Positions 28,512 through 37,971 of a stretch of 64,000 nucleotides of DNA are shown piece after piece; within the stretch, counting starts at the first letter, position 1; the number at the start of each line of letters is the position of its first letter. A program made the translations under genes and the position numbers. The DNA is from Aromatoleum toluvorans. GTDB taxonomy: Bacteria > Pseudomonadota > Gammaproteobacteria > Burkholderiales > Rhodocyclaceae. The notes beneath the pieces are model-generated. The model saw only the letters and a program-made list of their open reading frames with translations, ran no database searches and was not told the origin of the DNA. The stretch covers positions 33,596-97,595 of the forward strand of contig NZ_WTVN01000017.1 in the NCBI RefSeq assembly GCF_012910905.1, read 5' to 3'.

Positions 28512-29155
28512 CCCGCCGCACCGAGCCGCGCCCCAGTCGGGACTTCCGGCAGATCGTCCGTCGCCAGGTTGAGCCAGCCGGCAACCGTGTGCTCGACCTC
28601 CTCCATGCCGACTTTCTTCAGGCTGGAAAAGAGCTGCACCGTCACCTGCGCGCCCAAGCCGGCAAGTTCGCGACGCACCGCCGCGAGCGTCGCCGCCGCC
28701 TCGTTGCGCGACAGCTTGTCCGCCTTCGTCAGCAGCACGTGGATCGGACGCCCGCTCGGCACGAACCAGTCGATCATCTGGCGGTCCAGCGGCGTCAGCG
28801 GATGGCGCGAATCCATGATCAGCACCAGGCCGACGAGGTTCTCGCGCCGGCGCAGGTAGTTCTCCAGCAGCCCCACCCACTGCCGGCGGATCGCCTCGGG
28901 CACCTTCGCATAGCCGTAGCCCGGCAGGTCGACCAGCACCGCGCCGCAATCGAGCCGGAAGAAGTTGATCAGCTGCGTGCGCCCAGGCGTCTTCGACACA
29001 TATGCCAGACGCGTATGGTCGGCAAGCGTATTGATGGCACTCGACTTGCCGGCATTCGAACGACCCGCGAACGCGATCTCGGGTCCGTCCGGAATCGGCA
29101 GATCGCCGGCTTTTGCAATGGAAATCTCGAATTTTGCGTTGCGGAAGAGCGACAT
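28505..29155 (-). CDS. engB: Ribosome biogenesis GTP-binding protein YsxC/EngB
   Basis: EngB is an essential small GTPase for 50S assembly. The 216-residue product has the G1 loop GRSNAGKSS near residue 31, G3 DLPGYG near residue 78 and G4 TKADKL near residue 146. The ATG at 29155 ([12 protein letters not shown]) gives the family N-terminus; longer in-frame starts run into the divergent cytochrome promoter. It is divergent from cytochrome c4. Its stop is overlapped by the terminator of the opposite-strand RNA candidate. Confidence 0.96.
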   Translation of the reverse strand: MSLFRNAKFEISIAKAGDLPIPDGPEIAFAGRSNAGKSSAINTLADHTRLAYVSKTPGRTQLINFFRLDCGAVLVDLPGYGYAKVPEAIRRQWVGLLENYLRRRENLVGLVLIMDSRHPLTPLDRQMIDWFVPSGRPIHVLLTKADKLSRNEAAATLAAVRRELAGLGAQVTVQLFSSLKKVGMEEVEHTVAGWLNLATDDLPEVPTGARLGAAGK

Positions 29156-29229
29156 CGGGAAGGGGAGGGAAAACGCGGATGGGTTGGCGGGCGGCCCACA
29201 TTGCATCGCGCAAATCCAGCCACCTGTTA

Positions 29230-29235
29230 TAGAAT
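29230..29235 (+). promoter_or_regulatory. -10 box (TAGAAT) for cytochrome c4
   Basis: TAGAAT lies 41 bases before the cytochrome ATG. TTGCAT at 29201 is too far upstream to be a standard -35. Confidence 0.35.
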
Positions 29236-29276
29236 ACCGCGTTTGTGACAACCACTCACGGCTTTCTGAGGACACC

Positions 29277-29903
29277 ATGATCAAGCGTTCCCTGCTGCTC
29301 TCGCTGCTGCTGGTTGCGGGCGGCCTTCACGCCCAGGACCAGGCACCCGATCTCGCCAAGGCGAAACAGACTGCGGAGACTCTCTGCGTTGGGTGCCACG
29401 GCGCCGACGGCAACAGCCCGGTTCCGGTCAATCCGAACCTCGCAGGCCAGCACGCCGACTACCTCTTCAAGCAGCTGAAGGACTTCAAGGGCTGGAACGG
29501 CAAGCCGGCGGTACGCGAAAACCCGATCATGGGCGGCATGGTGGCGGCACTCGAGGAAGCCGACATGAAGGCGCTGGCGATGCATTTCTCGTCGCAGACG
29601 CTGCAGCCCGATTCGTCCAAGAACGCCGATCTCGCGAAGCTCGGCCAGAACATCTGGCGTGCCGGCCTCCCCGCCAAGGGCGTTCCCGCCTGTGCCGGCT
29701 GCCACGGCCCGGCCGGTGCCGGCCTGCCGGCCCAGTTCCCGCGCATCGGCGGCCAGCACGCCGACTACACCGAGGCGCAGCTGAAGGCCTTCCGCGATGG
29801 CGTGCGCAAGAACGACCCGGCCCAGATGATGCAGACCATCGCGCTGAAGATGACCGACCCCGAGATGAAGGCGGTCGCGGATTACGCCGCCGGCCTGCGT
29901 TAA
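29277..29903 (+). CDS. Cytochrome c4 (dihaem, periplasmic)
   Basis: The 208-residue product has a signal peptide (residues 1-19, ending HAQ) and two class I cytochrome c domains. Haem motifs are CVGCH near residue 37 and CAGCH near residue 139. Each half has a downstream methionine ligand region (NPIMGGMV, and ALKMTDPEM near the end) and a repeated [17 protein letters not shown] / [17 protein letters not shown] element. The internal duplication is typical of c4. It carries electrons to terminal oxidases or nitrogen-oxide reductases. It is transcribed alone with its own terminator. Confidence 0.96.
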   Translation: MIKRSLLLSLLLVAGGLHAQDQAPDLAKAKQTAETLCVGCHGADGNSPVPVNPNLAGQHADYLFKQLKDFKGWNGKPAVRENPIMGGMVAALEEADMKALAMHFSSQTLQPDSSKNADLAKLGQNIWRAGLPAKGVPACAGCHGPAGAGLPAQFPRIGGQHADYTEAQLKAFRDGVRKNDPAQMMQTIALKMTDPEMKAVADYAAGLR

Positions 29904-29926
29904 GCGCGCGATCCGCTGCAATCCCG

Positions 29927-29957
29927 AAGGGGTGGCCTCGCCACCCCTTTTCTTTTT
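29927..29957 (+). terminator. Rho-independent terminator of cytochrome c4
   Basis: A 10-bp stem (29927-29936 with 29940-29949, AAGGGGTGGC arm, CTC loop) runs into TTTTCTTTTT. It lies 24 bases after the stop. Confidence 0.93.
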
Positions 29958-30083
29958 GCGGAGCCGTCCGGGTGCGTCGCGCGGCGCCGGGGACGGCCAC
30001 AGCGTTCGCAAACGCGGCAAGTTCGGACAATAATGCATCTTTCCGTGCGCAACGAGCATACGCCGCATCCAGGAACGAGACCC

Positions 30084-31337
30084 ATGGAACAGAAACCCGG
30101 AAGCCCGATCACCAGACGCTCGCCGAACTACACCGCTGCGGAGGCCCGGCAGGCCATCCTCGATCGCCTGGCGCCTATCGGCGGTTGGGAGCGCGTCGAC
30201 GTCCGCAGCGCGCTGGGGCGCGTGCTGGCCGAGGACGTCATCGCGCCGTGCAACGTGCCGGCACACGACAACTCGGCGATGGACGGCTACGCCGTGCGCT
30301 TCGCCGATCTCGCGCCGCAGGGTGAAAGCACGCTGGCGATCGTCGGCACCGCCTTCGCCGGCAAGCCGTTCTCCGGCATGGTTGGCGCCGGGCAGGCCGT
30401 GCGCATCATGACCGGTGCGCCGATTCCACAGGGCGCAGACACCATCGTCGTACAGGAAGTGACACGCGCGGCGGACGGCAAGGTCGTCGTGCCGGCCGGC
30501 CAGCGCGCCGGCCAGAACCTGCGCCGCGCGGGCGAGGATCTGGCGCTGGGCGGCGTCGCCCTGCCGGCCGGCAAGCGCTGCGGGCCGGCCGAGCTGGGCC
30601 TGATCGCCTCGCTGGGCATCGCCGAGGTCGTCGTGCGCCGCCGCCTGCGCGTCGCCTTCTTTTCCACCGGCGACGAGCTGGCGTCCATCGGCAAGCCGCT
30701 GGCGCCCGGCGAGGTGTATGACAGCAACCGCTACACGCTCTTCGGTGCGCTTTCACGCCTGGGCTGCGATCTCATCGACATGGGCGTCGTGCGCGACGAT
30801 CCGCCGGCGCTGGAGGCTGCCTTCCGCGACGCATCGGCGAGCGCCGACGTGATCCTCACCAGCGGCGGCGTCTCGGTCGGCGAAGCGGACTTCATCCGCG
30901 AGCTGGTGAACCGCCTCGGCGAAGTCGCGTTCTGGAAGATCGACATCAAGCCCGGACGACCGATGGCCTTCGGCCGCGTCGGCGACGCGTGGCTGTTCGG
31001 CCTGCCCGGCAACCCGGTGGCGGTGCTGGTGACCTTCTACCAGTTCGTCCAGGATGCGCTCCAGACCTTGTCCGGTGTGTCGCCCCTGCCGGAGCCGGCG
31101 CTGATCCACGTCGAATGCGCCGAGACGATCCGCAAGCAGCCGGGGCGGCGGGAGTTCGTGCGCGGACGCCTGCACCTCGTCGACGGCCGCCAGACTGTAC
31201 GGCTCGCCGGCGCCCAGGGGTCGGGGATCCTGCGCTCGATGTCGGAAGCCAACTGCTTCATCGTGCTGCCGGAAGACCGCGGCGACGTGCAGGCCGGGGA
31301 ATCGGTCCAGGTGCAGATCTTTGACGGACTCGTGTAA
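30084..31337 (+). CDS. moeA: Molybdopterin molybdenumtransferase
   Basis: MoeA inserts molybdate into adenylated molybdopterin. The 417-residue product has NSAMDGYAV near residue 68, TGAPIPQGADT near residue 113, FFSTGDEL near residue 195, WKIDIKPGRPMAF near residue 285 and GLPGNPVAVLVTFY near residue 307. All match the family. The ATG at 30084 is preferred to an in-frame one 17 codons earlier. With mog and the moeB-like gene it gives three Mo-cofactor steps in the window, each at a separate site. Confidence 0.96.
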   Translation: MEQKPGSPITRRSPNYTAAEARQAILDRLAPIGGWERVDVRSALGRVLAEDVIAPCNVPAHDNSAMDGYAVRFADLAPQGESTLAIVGTAFAGKPFSGMVGAGQAVRIMTGAPIPQGADTIVVQEVTRAADGKVVVPAGQRAGQNLRRAGEDLALGGVALPAGKRCGPAELGLIASLGIAEVVVRRRLRVAFFSTGDELASIGKPLAPGEVYDSNRYTLFGALSRLGCDLIDMGVVRDDPPALEAAFRDASASADVILTSGGVSVGEADFIRELVNRLGEVAFWKIDIKPGRPMAFGRVGDAWLFGLPGNPVAVLVTFYQFVQDALQTLSGVSPLPEPALIHVECAETIRKQPGRREFVRGRLHLVDGRQTVRLAGAQGSGILRSMSEANCFIVLPEDRGDVQAGESVQVQIFDGLV

Positions 31338-31367
31338 CACAGCAGGGACTTACGACAGGACGATGCA

Positions 31368-32036
31368 ATGAATCAGGACGAACTGAAGAAGGCGGCGGCG
31401 CGGGCCGCGCTGGATTACGTCGAGGACGGCATGATCGTCGGCGTCGGCACCGGCTCGACGGTGAATCACTTCATCGACGGCCTCGGCGAGATGCGCGGGC
31501 GCATCGCCGGCGCCGTTTCGAGCTCGGAAGCGAGCGCGCGCCGGCTGGAGGCGTACGGCATCCCGCTGGTCGAGCTGAACGACGTCACCAGCTTGCAACT
31601 CTATGTCGACGGGGCGGACGAAATCGACGGGGGCTTTGCGATGATCAAGGGCGGCGGTGGCGCGCTGACGCGCGAGAAGATTGTCGCTGCGGTCGCGGAC
31701 CGTTTCATCTGCATCTGCGACCAGTCGAAGCTCGTGAGCTGCCTGGGCGCGTTCCCGCTGCCCGTGGAAGTGATCCCGATGGCGCGCGCCTATGTCGAGC
31801 GCCGCCTCGCACGGATCGGCGGGCGTCCGGTGCTGCGCGAGGGCTTCGTCACCGACAACGGCAACGTGATTCTCGACGTGCATGGGCTGCGCATCGCGGA
31901 GCCGCAACGCCTGGAAGCGGAGATCAACCAGATCACCGGCGTCGTCACCAACGGCCTGTTCGCGCTGCGCGGCGCCGACCTGCTGCTGCTCGCAACACCA
32001 TCGGGGGTCGAACGCCGGGCCGCTGCGCGGCCCTGA
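31368..32036 (+). CDS. rpiA: Ribose-5-phosphate isomerase A
   Basis: RpiA interconverts ribose-5-phosphate and ribulose-5-phosphate. The 222-residue product has [14 protein letters not shown] near residues 24-37, the active-site DGADEID near residues 83-89 and [11 protein letters not shown] near residues 95-105. The length is typical (about 220). It supplies ribulose-5-phosphate, the substrate of the phosphoribulokinase encoded at 39698. It follows moeA by 30 bases on the same strand. Confidence 0.98.
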   Translation: MNQDELKKAAARAALDYVEDGMIVGVGTGSTVNHFIDGLGEMRGRIAGAVSSSEASARRLEAYGIPLVELNDVTSLQLYVDGADEIDGGFAMIKGGGGALTREKIVAAVADRFICICDQSKLVSCLGAFPLPVEVIPMARAYVERRLARIGGRPVLREGFVTDNGNVILDVHGLRIAEPQRLEAEINQITGVVTNGLFALRGADLLLLATPSGVERRAAARP

Positions 32037-32105
32037 GCCGCGGCCGTTGCTGCAACATTGCCGTCACATTCAACTGCTAGCCTCGCGGATCCACGGGACC
32101 GGAAC

Positions 32106-32813
32106 ATGACGATGAACAAGCACACCTACACGCAGTTCGACAATGAACTGGAATCCATCCGCAAGCGCCTGCTGGAGATGGGCGGACTGGTCGCCCAGCA
32201 GCTCACGCGCGCGATCGAGGGTCTCGGCACCAGCAACCTGGAACTGCTGGAGCAGGTCATCGCCGACGACCGCAAGGTCAATGACGAGGAAGTCGCGCTC
32301 GACGACGCCTGCATCCACGTGATCGCCCGGCACGCCCCGGCCGCCGGCGACCTGCGCATGGTCATGACCATCATCCAGATGATCACCGACCTCGAGCGCA
32401 TCGGCGACGAGGCCAAGAAGATCGCCAAGGCCGGACGCCAGATCATCGATTCGGATGCTGCCTTCGTCCCCAAGGTGGAACTGCGTCACGTGTCGACGAT
32501 GGTCGTCGAGATGCTGCAGGGCGCGCTGGACGCGTTTGCCCGCATGGATCCGACCGCCTCGCCCGAGATCGTGCGGCGCGACAAGGAAGTCGATGCGATC
32601 TTCAAGGGTATCATGCGTCAGCTGATCACCTACATGATGGAAGATCCGCGCGTGATCACGCGTTCGCTCGACGTCCTGTTCATCGCGAAGTCGATCGAAC
32701 GCATCGGCGACCACGCGAAGAACCTGTCGGAATACGTCGTGTACATCGTCAAGGGCCGCGACGTCCGCCACGAGGGCGTCGAGGCGCTGGAGCGCGCGTC
32801 CGGTCCGAACTGA
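32106..32813 (+). CDS. phoU: Phosphate-specific transport accessory protein PhoU
   Basis: PhoU restrains the PhoR/PhoB response and phosphate uptake. The 235-residue product shows the two three-helix repeats, each with a metal-binding element: ERIGDEAKKIAK near residue 99 and ERIGDHAKNLSEY near residue 198. The start at 32106 (MTMNKHTYTQ) or two codons later is equally possible. No pstSCAB or phoBR genes are adjacent, so it stands apart from its usual operon. It ends in a 54-base perfect palindrome. Confidence 0.96.
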   Translation: MTMNKHTYTQFDNELESIRKRLLEMGGLVAQQLTRAIEGLGTSNLELLEQVIADDRKVNDEEVALDDACIHVIARHAPAAGDLRMVMTIIQMITDLERIGDEAKKIAKAGRQIIDSDAAFVPKVELRHVSTMVVEMLQGALDAFARMDPTASPEIVRRDKEVDAIFKGIMRQLITYMMEDPRVITRSLDVLFIAKSIERIGDHAKNLSEYVVYIVKGRDVRHEGVEALERASGPN

Positions 32814-32832
32814 AGAAAAGCCCGCCTCGCCG

Positions 32833-32886
32833 GGCGGTGAACGGAAAAAGGGATGGCCGCGGCCATCCCTTTTTCCGTTCACCGCC
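32833..32886. terminator. Perfect 54-base palindrome between convergent phoU and yggX
   Basis: The 27 bases from 32833 to 32859 are followed without a spacer by their exact reverse complement. Each strand reads a GC-rich stem with an internal AAAAAGGG / CCCTTTTT section, so it can terminate both genes. It begins 19 bases after the phoU stop and ends 24 bases before the yggX stop. Confidence 0.85.
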
Positions 32887-32910
32887 GCCTATTGTCCGGC
32901 GGCCGGCACC

Positions 32911-33183
32911 TTACTGCGAGGGAGGCACGTAGCCGCCGACCTGGTCCGCTCCGCCGCCGAAGAAATGCTTCTCCATCTGCTCGGCGAGGTACTTGCGCGC
33001 ACGCGCATCCATCAGGTTCAGCCGGTTCTCGTTGATCAGCATGGTCTGGTACTTGACCCACTGCTGCCAGGCTTCCTTCGAGACGCTGTCGAAGATCCGC
33101 TTTCCGAGCGCGCCCGGCACCGGGGGCAGGTCCAGCCCTTCCGCCTCGCGTCCCAGCTTGATGCAATTGACCATACGAGCCAT
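32911..33183 (-). CDS. yggX: Fe(2+)-trafficking protein YggX
   Basis: YggX is a small iron-handling protein that protects Fe-S clusters from oxidation. The 90-residue product shows the family signatures [15 protein letters not shown], the conserved Cys in VNCIKL, and [24 protein letters not shown] lies at good spacing before the ATG at 33183. It starts three bases after the stop of the PAS-GGDEF gene. A TAGAAT -10 box inside that gene's end (33233-33238) suggests it also has its own promoter. Confidence 0.97.
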   Translation of the reverse strand: MARMVNCIKLGREAEGLDLPPVPGALGKRIFDSVSKEAWQQWVKYQTMLINENRLNLMDARARKYLAEQMEKHFFGGGADQVGGYVPPSQ

Positions 33184-33186
33184 CGT

Positions 33187-34947
33187 TCAATCCTCTCTTC
33201 TGCGATCAGGTTCATCGGTTTCGGTGGGCTTCATTCTAGCGGATTCGTCACCGCAGCTTGCAGCCATGGTCCATTGATCGCGGCCGCCGCTCTTCGAGCG
33301 GTACATCGCCTGGTCCGCCACGGCGATCAGCTCTTCCGCGGACGAAGCGTGGCGTGGGTAGATCGCGATGCCCAGACTCGCGGTAATGCCGACGCTGCGG
33401 CCGCCGAATCCGAAGCGCATGGCGTCGATCAGCTCGACGATGCGTCGCGCCAGTTCGCACAGCTCGCTCTCGCCCGCATCGGGCACGAGCACGCAGAACT
33501 CGTCACCGCCGACGCGGCAGAACATCTCGTTGCGCCGGATCGCGTCGCCGACGGTGCGCGACAGCTCGACGAGCACCTCGTCGCCCGCCTGGTGGCCGAA
33601 TTCGTCGTTGATCGGCTTGAAGCCGTCCAGGTCGATCGCCACCAGACCGACCTCGCCGCCGCGGCGCGCTGCCTCGGCGAGCTCGCGGTCGAGCTCCTCG
33701 TGGAAACGCCGCCGGTTGTACAGGCCGGTCAGCGGATCGTGCTCGGCGAGCTCGACCAGCCGCTGGGCCGTGCGGCGCTGCTCGGTGACGTCCTCATAGA
33801 TCCACACGCGCCCGATCCCGCGCCCCCCCTGCACCGCCTCGACCAGCGCGGCGATGTCGGTGACGATGCGCCCGTCCTTGAAGCGGACCTCGTAGGGCTC
33901 GCTCACGACGTGGGTGCGCACGACGGCGTCGACGTGCTCGATGTAGGCCTCGGGCTGTTCGATCAGCTCGGCCACGCGGCTCTGCAGCACCACGTCGCGC
34001 GCACCGATCAGGTTCTCGTCGGGCGGGAAGCCCCAGATGTCGAGCATCGCGCGGTTGTAGTAGAGCACGCGGTGGTCGCGATCCATGAACAGGATGCCCA
34101 GCCGGATGACGTTGAGCAGCGCCGAAAGACGCTGGCGCTCGTCGTTCGAGCGGGCCAGGTAGCGCTCGCGCAGCGCCTGCGCGCGCCGCAGTTCGGTCAC
34201 CGTTTCGAGGAGCTTGTACTCGGCTTCCTTGCGTGCCTGGATGTCCTCCGCCGACATCCGCAGGCCGGCCGCTTGTCCGCCCTGCCTGCCCAGCGGACGC
34301 CAGTGGCTGGCGACCCAGCAGATGCGGCCGTCCTCGCGCAGCAGGCGCATCTCGAAGTCCTCGCCGGTGCTTCCTTCGGCGACGCGCTGGGCCATGCGCT
34401 GGCAATAGCGGCGATCGGATTCATGCACGAGCAGGGCGAGCGCATCGGGGGCATCGAGGCAGGCCGCGGGGCTCCAGCCCGTCAGCCGTTCGATCGACGG
34501 GCTGATCCAGGTCAGGCGCCCGCGCATGTCGAACAGGGCTTCGACGCCATGCACGCCATCGGCAATCTCGCGCAGGCGGGACACGCCGACGGCGACCGAC
34601 TCCAGCCGCCTGGTCGTGTCCGGTTCCGCCGCACGGTCCGCGCCTCCCCCGGACAACCGTACCGCGGCATCCAGCGATTCCAGGTACGAAACGACCGTCT
34701 CTTCCCCCGCGCGCCGGCGGCCCTCCGCCCCTGCATGGAGATGCAGGGCGGCGGCCGCCAACACGCCGATCCCGGCCACCACGATTGCCACGACGTACCA
34801 CGCGCCGGCGGTGCCGAACACCATGCCCGTCGCCACGGCTACGCCCGCCAGCGCGGCACCCGCGCAGCCGGCGAGGAGCAGCACCGCCGGGGAAAGGTGC
34901 GCCTGTCGGCTCACGACGTCTCCGCGCGCGCAGAGGACGCGCCGCAT
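33187..34947 (-). CDS. Membrane PAS-PAS-GGDEF diguanylate cyclase
   Basis: The 586-residue product has two membrane spans (about 18-43 and 48-71) and a first PAS domain near 130-250 (MRGRLTWISPSIERLTGWSP). A second PAS follows near 275-400 (VIRLGILFMDRDHRVLYYNRAMLDIWG). The C-terminal GGDEF domain has the active motif GGDEF at about 480-484. The product inhibition site is RRNE instead of RxxD, so feedback by c-di-GMP may be weak. The ATG at 34947 has AGGGG seven bases before it; a GTG at 34965 is an alternative. It lies between argA and yggX on the same strand. The PAS ligand is unknown. Confidence 0.92.
   Translation of the reverse strand: MRRVLCARGDVVSRQAHLSPAVLLLAGCAGAALAGVAVATGMVFGTAGAWYVVAIVVAGIGVLAAAALHLHAGAEGRRRAGEETVVSYLESLDAAVRLSGGGADRAAEPDTTRRLESVAVGVSRLREIADGVHGVEALFDMRGRLTWISPSIERLTGWSPAACLDAPDALALLVHESDRRYCQRMAQRVAEGSTGEDFEMRLLREDGRICWVASHWRPLGRQGGQAAGLRMSAEDIQARKEAEYKLLETVTELRRAQALRERYLARSNDERQRLSALLNVIRLGILFMDRDHRVLYYNRAMLDIWGFPPDENLIGARDVVLQSRVAELIEQPEAYIEHVDAVVRTHVVSEPYEVRFKDGRIVTDIAALVEAVQGGRGIGRVWIYEDVTEQRRTAQRLVELAEHDPLTGLYNRRRFHEELDRELAEAARRGGEVGLVAIDLDGFKPINDEFGHQAGDEVLVELSRTVGDAIRRNEMFCRVGGDEFCVLVPDAGESELCELARRIVELIDAMRFGFGGRSVGITASLGIAIYPRHASSAEELIAVADQAMYRSKSGGRDQWTMAASCGDESARMKPTETDEPDRRRED
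33233..33238 (-). promoter_or_regulatory. -10 box (TAGAAT) for yggX inside the preceding gene
   Basis: TAGAAT on the minus strand lies 50 bases before the yggX ATG, within the last codons of the PAS-GGDEF gene. The flanking CCGCTAGAATG also occurs at the argA promoter. Confidence 0.35.
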
Positions 34948-34972
34948 CGAGGAGCCCCTGCGCACCGGGTCG

Positions 34973-36328
34973 TCATAGCTGCTTCACGAAGACCTTGGAA
35001 CGCCGCTGGTAGTTGTAAAGCTCGCGCTTCTTCTGCGGCAGCGCCTCGGGGCCGATCTCGCTGAAACCGCGCTCGCGGAACCAGTGGGCGGTGCGCGTCG
35101 TCAGCACGAAGAGGCGCTCGAACCGCTGGGTCCGTGCACGCTGCTCGATGCGGCGCAGCAACTGGTCGCCGAGGCCCGCACGCCGATACGCGGGCGTCAC
35201 GGCCAGGCAGGCGAGTTCGGCCGCGCGTTCGTCGGAAAACGGATACAGCGCGGCACAGCCGACCAGCACGCCGTCGTGCTCGACGACGGAGAAGCGGTCG
35301 ATCTCCTGCTCCAGCAGCTCGCGCCCGCGCCGCACCAGCGTGCCATCGGCCTCCATCGGCGAAATCAGCGCGCCCAGGGCGCCGACGTCCTCGAAGGTGG
35401 CGTCGCGCAGGCGAAACAGCGGGTCGCGCGACACGACGGTGCCGACGCCGGCATGGGTGAAGAACTCCAGCAGCAGGCCGCCGTCCTTGTCGTGGTCGAT
35501 GAGGTGCACGCGCGACACGCCGCCGCGCACCGCGCGGATCGCGCACGGCAGGTAGAGGTCCAGATCCTCCGTGAGCCCCTCCCCGGCGTTGAACATGCGC
35601 TCGGCCTCGTCCGCGGTCACGGAATCGATCAGGCGCTGGTCCGCGTCCAGCAGCCCCGGCGCATCGCACAGGTAGATCAGCTTCTCCGCCTTGACGGCGA
35701 CGGCGACCGCCTCGGCGACCTCCTCCATGCTGAGGTTGAAGATCTCCCCGGCCGGCGAGACGCCCATCGGCGAGATCAGCACGACGTTCTGCTGGTCGAG
35801 GTCGGCGTTGATCTCCTCGGCGATGATCTTGCGCACGGCGCCGGTGTATTGGTAGTCGACGCCGTCCACGACGCCGACCGGACGCGCCGTGATGAAGTTG
35901 CCCCCGGTCACGCGCATGTAGCTGCCGGCCATCGGCGTGTTCGGAAGCCCCTGCGACAGCAGCGCCTCGACCTCGAGGCGCGTCACCGCCATCGCGGCCT
36001 TGACGCATTCGAGCGCTTCGCCGTCGGTGACGCGCAGCCCGTTGTGGTAGCGCGGCTCCAGCCCGCGACGCGCGAGTTCGGCCTCGATCTGCGGGCGGGC
36101 GCCGTGCACCAGCACCAGGCGGATGCCCAGGGCGGCCAGGAGATTGCAGTCGTAAGCCAGGCTTTGTGCCCGCGCGCCGGCTGCCACTTCCCCGCCGAAG
36201 GCGAGCACGAAGGTCCGGCCGCGAAACGCGTGGATGTACGGCGCAGCGCCGCGCACCCATGCCACGAACCGCTCGGTGGACGCCGTGATATCGGCCGCCG
36301 GGGGATTGGGGTTCGAATTGCCGCTCAA
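34973..36328 (-). CDS. argA: Amino-acid N-acetyltransferase (N-acetylglutamate synthase)
   Basis: ArgA makes N-acetylglutamate, the first step of arginine synthesis. The product has an amino-acid-kinase-like domain (FVLAFGGEV, then LVLVHGARPQIE) and a C-terminal GNAT domain near residues 310-451 (LACLAVTPAYRRAGLGDQLL). This is the bifunctional-looking ArgA form; the kinase part binds arginine for feedback. I chose TTG at 36328 (451 residues). The only ATG (36400) overlaps a TAGAAT -10 box, and its 24-residue extension lacks family character. No ribosome site is clear for either start. Confidence 0.93.
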   Translation of the reverse strand: MSGNSNPNPPAADITASTERFVAWVRGAAPYIHAFRGRTFVLAFGGEVAAGARAQSLAYDCNLLAALGIRLVLVHGARPQIEAELARRGLEPRYHNGLRVTDGEALECVKAAMAVTRLEVEALLSQGLPNTPMAGSYMRVTGGNFITARPVGVVDGVDYQYTGAVRKIIAEEINADLDQQNVVLISPMGVSPAGEIFNLSMEEVAEAVAVAVKAEKLIYLCDAPGLLDADQRLIDSVTADEAERMFNAGEGLTEDLDLYLPCAIRAVRGGVSRVHLIDHDKDGGLLLEFFTHAGVGTVVSRDPLFRLRDATFEDVGALGALISPMEADGTLVRRGRELLEQEIDRFSVVEHDGVLVGCAALYPFSDERAAELACLAVTPAYRRAGLGDQLLRRIEQRARTQRFERLFVLTTRTAHWFRERGFSEIGPEALPQKKRELYNYQRRSKVFVKQL

Positions 36329-36398
36329 GTCATCACCGTCATCAAATCGGAAACCGCGCAGGCACGCGGCACACCGCACGCCATGCGCGGGCCGATTC

Positions 36399-36404
36399 AT
36401 TCTA
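36399..36404 (-). promoter_or_regulatory. -10 box (TAGAAT) for argA
   Basis: TAGAAT on the minus strand overlaps the in-frame ATG at 36400, which argues that translation starts further in. A transcript from here would have a leader of about 60 bases to the TTG. Confidence 0.4.
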
Positions 36405-36471
36405 GCGGAATACGCAGCCGGGCGCGGCGCGCCGTCCGCACGGAATCAAGGCAAAACGTTGCAGCCCGCCA

Positions 36472-37959
36472 TCACCTGCGCAGCGCCGACTCCAGGCGCT
36501 CGCACAGCGTGCGCAGCACCTTCACGCGCGCGAAGAGCTTGTTGTCGGCCTCGACCAGGGTCCACGGCGACGTCTCGGTGCTGGTGCGGTCGACCATGTC
36601 GCACACCGCGCGGGCGTAGTCGTCCCAGCGTTCGCGATTGCGCCAGTCCTCAGGCGTGATCTTGAAGCGTTTGTGCGCTTCGGCCTCGCGGGCGCGGAAT
36701 CGCTCCAGCTGTTCGTCCTTGCCGATCTGCAGCCAGAACTTGACGACCACGGCACCCGCGTTGGCGAGCTGATCCTCGAAATCGTTGATCTCGGAATAGG
36801 CGCGCATCCAGTCCGCCTCGGTGCAGAAGCCCTCGACGCGCTCGACGAGCACACGGCCGTACCACGAGCGATCGAAGATCGCCACCCGCCCCTGGCGCGG
36901 CAGATGACGCCAGAAGCGCCACAGGTAGGGTTGGGCGCGCTCCTCCTCGGTCGGCGCCGCCACCGGCACGACACGGTACTGACGCGCGTCCAGCGCCGCG
37001 GTCACCCGCCGGATGGTGCCCCCCTTGCCGGCGGCATCGGCCCCCTCGAACACGAGCACGAGCGACCGGCTGCGGAAGGCCTCGTCGCGCGTGAGCAAGG
37101 CGAGCCGCCCCTGGTAGCGTTCGAGCAGTTCCTCGTACGCCTTCTTGTCGAGGGGCTGCTGCAGCACGAGGCTGTTGAGGAGGTTGCGCGCGTCCGGCAC
37201 TGGCGGCAACGGCGGTGCGGTCTGGCGCGCGACCCACGGGTGCGAGCAGGCATCGAGGCGCTTGCGCAGCGCATCGAGCAGGGCGCGGGCGACAAAGAGC
37301 TCGCGGAAGCGCGGATCGGAGCCGTCGACGATCATCCACGGCGCCTCGCCCGTGCTGGTGCGGCGCAGCGTGTGCTCGGCGACCTCGCGGTAGCGGTCGT
37401 AGCGCTCGAACGCGTGCCAGTCCTGCTCGGTCACGCGCCAGCGCGTGCGCGGATCCTTTTCCAGCGCCTTGAGGCGCTTGCGCTGGCCGTCCTTGGGCAG
37501 GTGGAACCACAGCTTGAGGAGCAGGACGCCCTCGCGCACCAGCATCGCCTCGAAACGGTTGATCTCGTCGAGGCGCTGGTCGAGATCGGCCTTCTTCGAC
37601 ACCTTCTCGACGCGCTCGCCGATCGGGTCGGTATACCAGTTGCCGAACAGGATGCCGATCCGCCCGCGCGGCGGCAGCGCACGCCAGAAGCGCCACATGA
37701 AGGGACGCTCGGCCTCGTCGGTGGTCGGAGAATCGAAGGCCAGCGTCTGGATGTGGCGCGGGTCCATCCATTCGTTGAGGAGATTGACCGTCTCGCCCTT
37801 GCCGGCCCCATCGACCCCGTTGATCAGGACGACGACGGCAAAGGCCTTCAGTTCAAGGAGATCGAACTGCGCATCGAGCAGTTGCGCGCGCAGCTCGGGC
37901 TCGGCCGCATCGTATTCCGCCTTGTCGATCCTGTGCCCCAGCTCCGCCGACTCGAACAC
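36472..37959 (-). CDS. pap: Polyphosphate:AMP phosphotransferase (two-domain PPK2)
   Basis: The 495-residue product consists of two PPK2 domains in tandem, the class II arrangement that phosphorylates AMP to ADP with polyphosphate. The N-terminal domain has the P-loop GVDGAGKGE near residue 48 and RIGILFGNWYTDP. The C-terminal domain has GADAAGKGG near residue 306 and RVAIFDRSWYGRVLVERVEG. The FDRSWYGR lid motif is intact only in the second half, which is usually the catalytic one. It starts 12 bases after rsmE and is probably co-transcribed with it. Confidence 0.94.
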   Translation of the reverse strand: MFESAELGHRIDKAEYDAAEPELRAQLLDAQFDLLELKAFAVVVLINGVDGAGKGETVNLLNEWMDPRHIQTLAFDSPTTDEAERPFMWRFWRALPPRGRIGILFGNWYTDPIGERVEKVSKKADLDQRLDEINRFEAMLVREGVLLLKLWFHLPKDGQRKRLKALEKDPRTRWRVTEQDWHAFERYDRYREVAEHTLRRTSTGEAPWMIVDGSDPRFRELFVARALLDALRKRLDACSHPWVARQTAPPLPPVPDARNLLNSLVLQQPLDKKAYEELLERYQGRLALLTRDEAFRSRSLVLVFEGADAAGKGGTIRRVTAALDARQYRVVPVAAPTEEERAQPYLWRFWRHLPRQGRVAIFDRSWYGRVLVERVEGFCTEADWMRAYSEINDFEDQLANAGAVVVKFWLQIGKDEQLERFRAREAEAHKRFKITPEDWRNRERWDDYARAVCDMVDRTSTETSPWTLVEADNKLFARVKVLRTLCERLESALRR

Positions 37960-37971
37960 CGTGCAGACTCC

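Noticed and set aside
32050..32090. Possible Pho box before phoU (CCGTCACATT...CTGCTAG)
   Set aside because: The second half does not match CTGTCAT and the spacing is 13 instead of 11 bases.
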